In this document: piece after piece, positions 5,773 through 6,840 of the stretch
Position numbering within the stretch: position 1 is the stretch's first letter
Layout of the letters: each line of letters opens with the position of its first letter
NCBI GenBank assembly: GCA_036661515.1
Contig: JAVWYO010000105.1
Coordinates: 1-6,840 of the forward strand
DNA length: 6,840 nucleotides
DNA from: HGM05232 sp036661515
Lineage (GTDB): Bacteria > Bacteroidota > Bacteroidia > Bacteroidales > Muribaculaceae
Direction of reading: 5' to 3'
Made by a program: the position numbers and the translations under genes
The notes under the pieces: model-generated
Told to the model about the DNA's origin: nothing
Seen by the model: only the letters and a program-made list of their open reading frames with translations
Database searches by the model: none

Positions 5773-6840
5773 TTACTCAGCAGTAAGTGATGAACGTCCT
5801 TCTTCTGCCCATATCATCGGTTTCTGCAACCACTTATAATTCTTATAAGCACCAAGTCTTTGAAGTTCGGCACGGTTGTACTTATCTTCAGTATCAGGGT
5901 CATAATTGATACGTTGTATCCACAAGTTTTCTTTTTGAGGCTCTGTCAATCCATCAATCCAATATGGAGCATATAGATTATATGGTCGACGTAAGTTAGG
6001 ATAAACTATCTCTTGTGCATCGCCTACTCCATGTGCATTACGCTTATTGCTATAATGATAACGACGCAAATCAGTCCATTGCTCTGGTTGCATATACATT
6101 GCAATATATTTTTGTGTCATTAAATCACTCAAAGAGAACTTTGATTTATCAAAGAAATACCTCATGTTACCTTTCTTAGATGCTGCATCGATATATGTTA
6201 CTGTTCCTTTATCGTTTGTTGTTGCTTCATTTTCTAAGAATGCCTTTAATTGTCCTTCCCACCATTTTTCTGATAAAGCTACTGGTTTACCTCCACCATC
6301 TACTCCTCCAGGATATTTAGATGAAAGAGTTGGATTATCTAATTGGAAACGATCTAAATGGCGTTGTATGTTATTTTTTGTGGCTTCCTTTGTTAAGTCA
6401 CAAGCGCCTGCTTTGTTGCCCATCCAATATGTTGCTTCTGCTTTTATAAAATAAAGCTCTTCCATCGTAAATATAGGATTGTATGCCTCCTTTGCAGCGG
6501 CATAAGCTCCATAATGCAAATTAGGATACTGAGATATCTTATAAGTTGTTCCCATTCCTATATTATTATCTAAATAACGTAGCTTAACAACTTCATTCTT
6601 ATCATTTGAAACAGATTCTGGACCTTTTCGCGCAAGCATTAGTAATCCTGCACGTGGATCATTAGCATATCCGTTACGACTCTGATATTTACCATTATCC
6701 TTTTCACTATCTGCATTAAGCAGTCCAAGACAATCAACAACGAAGAATTTTGAAGGAATAGCAGCATCAAGAAGATTCTTACGTGACTCCCAAGTATTAA
6801 TTGCGGGTTGAGATGCACTCCAAACGCAATTTTGTGTACC
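5773..6840 (-). CDS. SusD/RagB-family nutrient-binding outer-membrane protein, C-terminal 355 residues
   Basis: The reading frame is open from the right edge to the TAA at 5775-5773, so the N-terminus, with the expected lipoprotein signal, is missing. An internal ATG at 6639 is not the start, because the frame continues upstream with family-like sequence. In fragment numbering the landmarks are NDPRAG (60-65, the conserved DPR segment), EELYFIKAEATYWMGN (127-142, the TPR-like helix typical of SusD), and MTQKYIAMYMQPEQWTDLRRYHYS (241-264, matching the QKWIAL...EAW..WRR pattern of the SusD_2 branch). SusD proteins sit as a lid on a SusC TonB-dependent transporter and hand over glycans or peptides. 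The usual partner gene immediately upstream would lie beyond 6840. A conserved SusD-like end (YKWLQKPMIW) shows the C-terminus is complete. The substrate cannot be told from this fragment. Confidence 0.93.
   Translation of the reverse strand, partial: GTQNCVWSASQPAINTWESRKNLLDAAIPSKFFVVDCLGLLNADSEKDNGKYQSRNGYANDPRAGLLMLARKGPESVSNDKNEVVKLRYLDNNIGMGTTYKISQYPNLHYGAYAAAKEAYNPIFTMEELYFIKAEATYWMGNKAGACDLTKEATKNNIQRHLDRFQLDNPTLSSKYPGGVDGGGKPVALSEKWWEGQLKAFLENEATTNDKGTVTYIDAASKKGNMRYFFDKSKFSLSDLMTQKYIAMYMQPEQWTDLRRYHYSNKRNAHGVGDAQEIVYPNLRRPYNLYAPYWIDGLTEPQKENLWIQRINYDPDTEDKYNRAELQRLGAYKNYKWLQKPMIWAEEGRSSLTAE

Noticed and set aside
6164..6454. Plus-strand open frame of 96 codons
   Set aside because: It is antisense to the strongly conserved SusD part and shows no protein-like pattern of its own.
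1..6840. CRISPR array, tRNA/rRNA, insertion sequence or attachment site
   Set aside because: No regularly spaced direct repeats, no clover-leaf sequence, no transposase or integrase frame, and no terminal inverted repeats with target duplication were seen on either strand.

Overview
The window is AT-rich bacterial DNA in which every supported gene lies on the minus strand, so transcription runs from position 6840 towards 1. It almost certainly comes from the Bacteroidota, most likely an order Bacteroidales gut or host-associated lineage. The reasons are a SusD/RagB-family protein, two following genes with lipoprotein signal peptides, a protein ending in a type IX secretion (Por) sorting domain, AT-rich start regions without Shine-Dalgarno sequences, and a TAnnTTTG promoter element. 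I cannot name the genus from the sequence. Part of one gene is masked by a run of 100 N, so this is a draft or metagenome-type assembly.

Layout in transcription order. Positions 6840-5773 hold the last 355 residues of a SusD-like outer-membrane lipoprotein; its start, and presumably its SusC (TonB-dependent transporter) partner, lie beyond the right edge. After 29 bp comes a 348-residue lipoprotein of no recognised family (5743-4697). After a further 14 bp comes a PKD-domain lipoprotein with a probable beta-propeller C-terminus (4682-3075), which contains the N gap (3566-3665). The tight spacing and the absence of a terminator until 3052-3012 indicate one transcript ending there. Next, behind its own probable promoter (2991-2984), is an 877-residue secreted glycoside-hydrolase-like protein (GHL10/DUF187, residues about 25-385) with about four beta-sandwich domains and a T9SS sorting domain (2959-326). 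It has its own terminator (316-293). At the left edge, 105-1 encodes the first 35 residues of another secreted protein.

How they may work together: the SusD-like protein and the two lipoproteins look like the surface-exposed capture part of a SusCD nutrient-import complex, with the PKD/propeller and 348-residue proteins as candidate accessory binding subunits. The GHL10 protein is transcribed separately but adjacent, and could act on a surface or environmental glycan. No sensor/regulator and no classical polysaccharide-degrading enzyme is present in the visible part, so the imported substrate cannot be assigned. Most of the window is a recognisable Bacteroidota arrangement; the least explained items are the 348-residue lipoprotein and the PKD/propeller protein.
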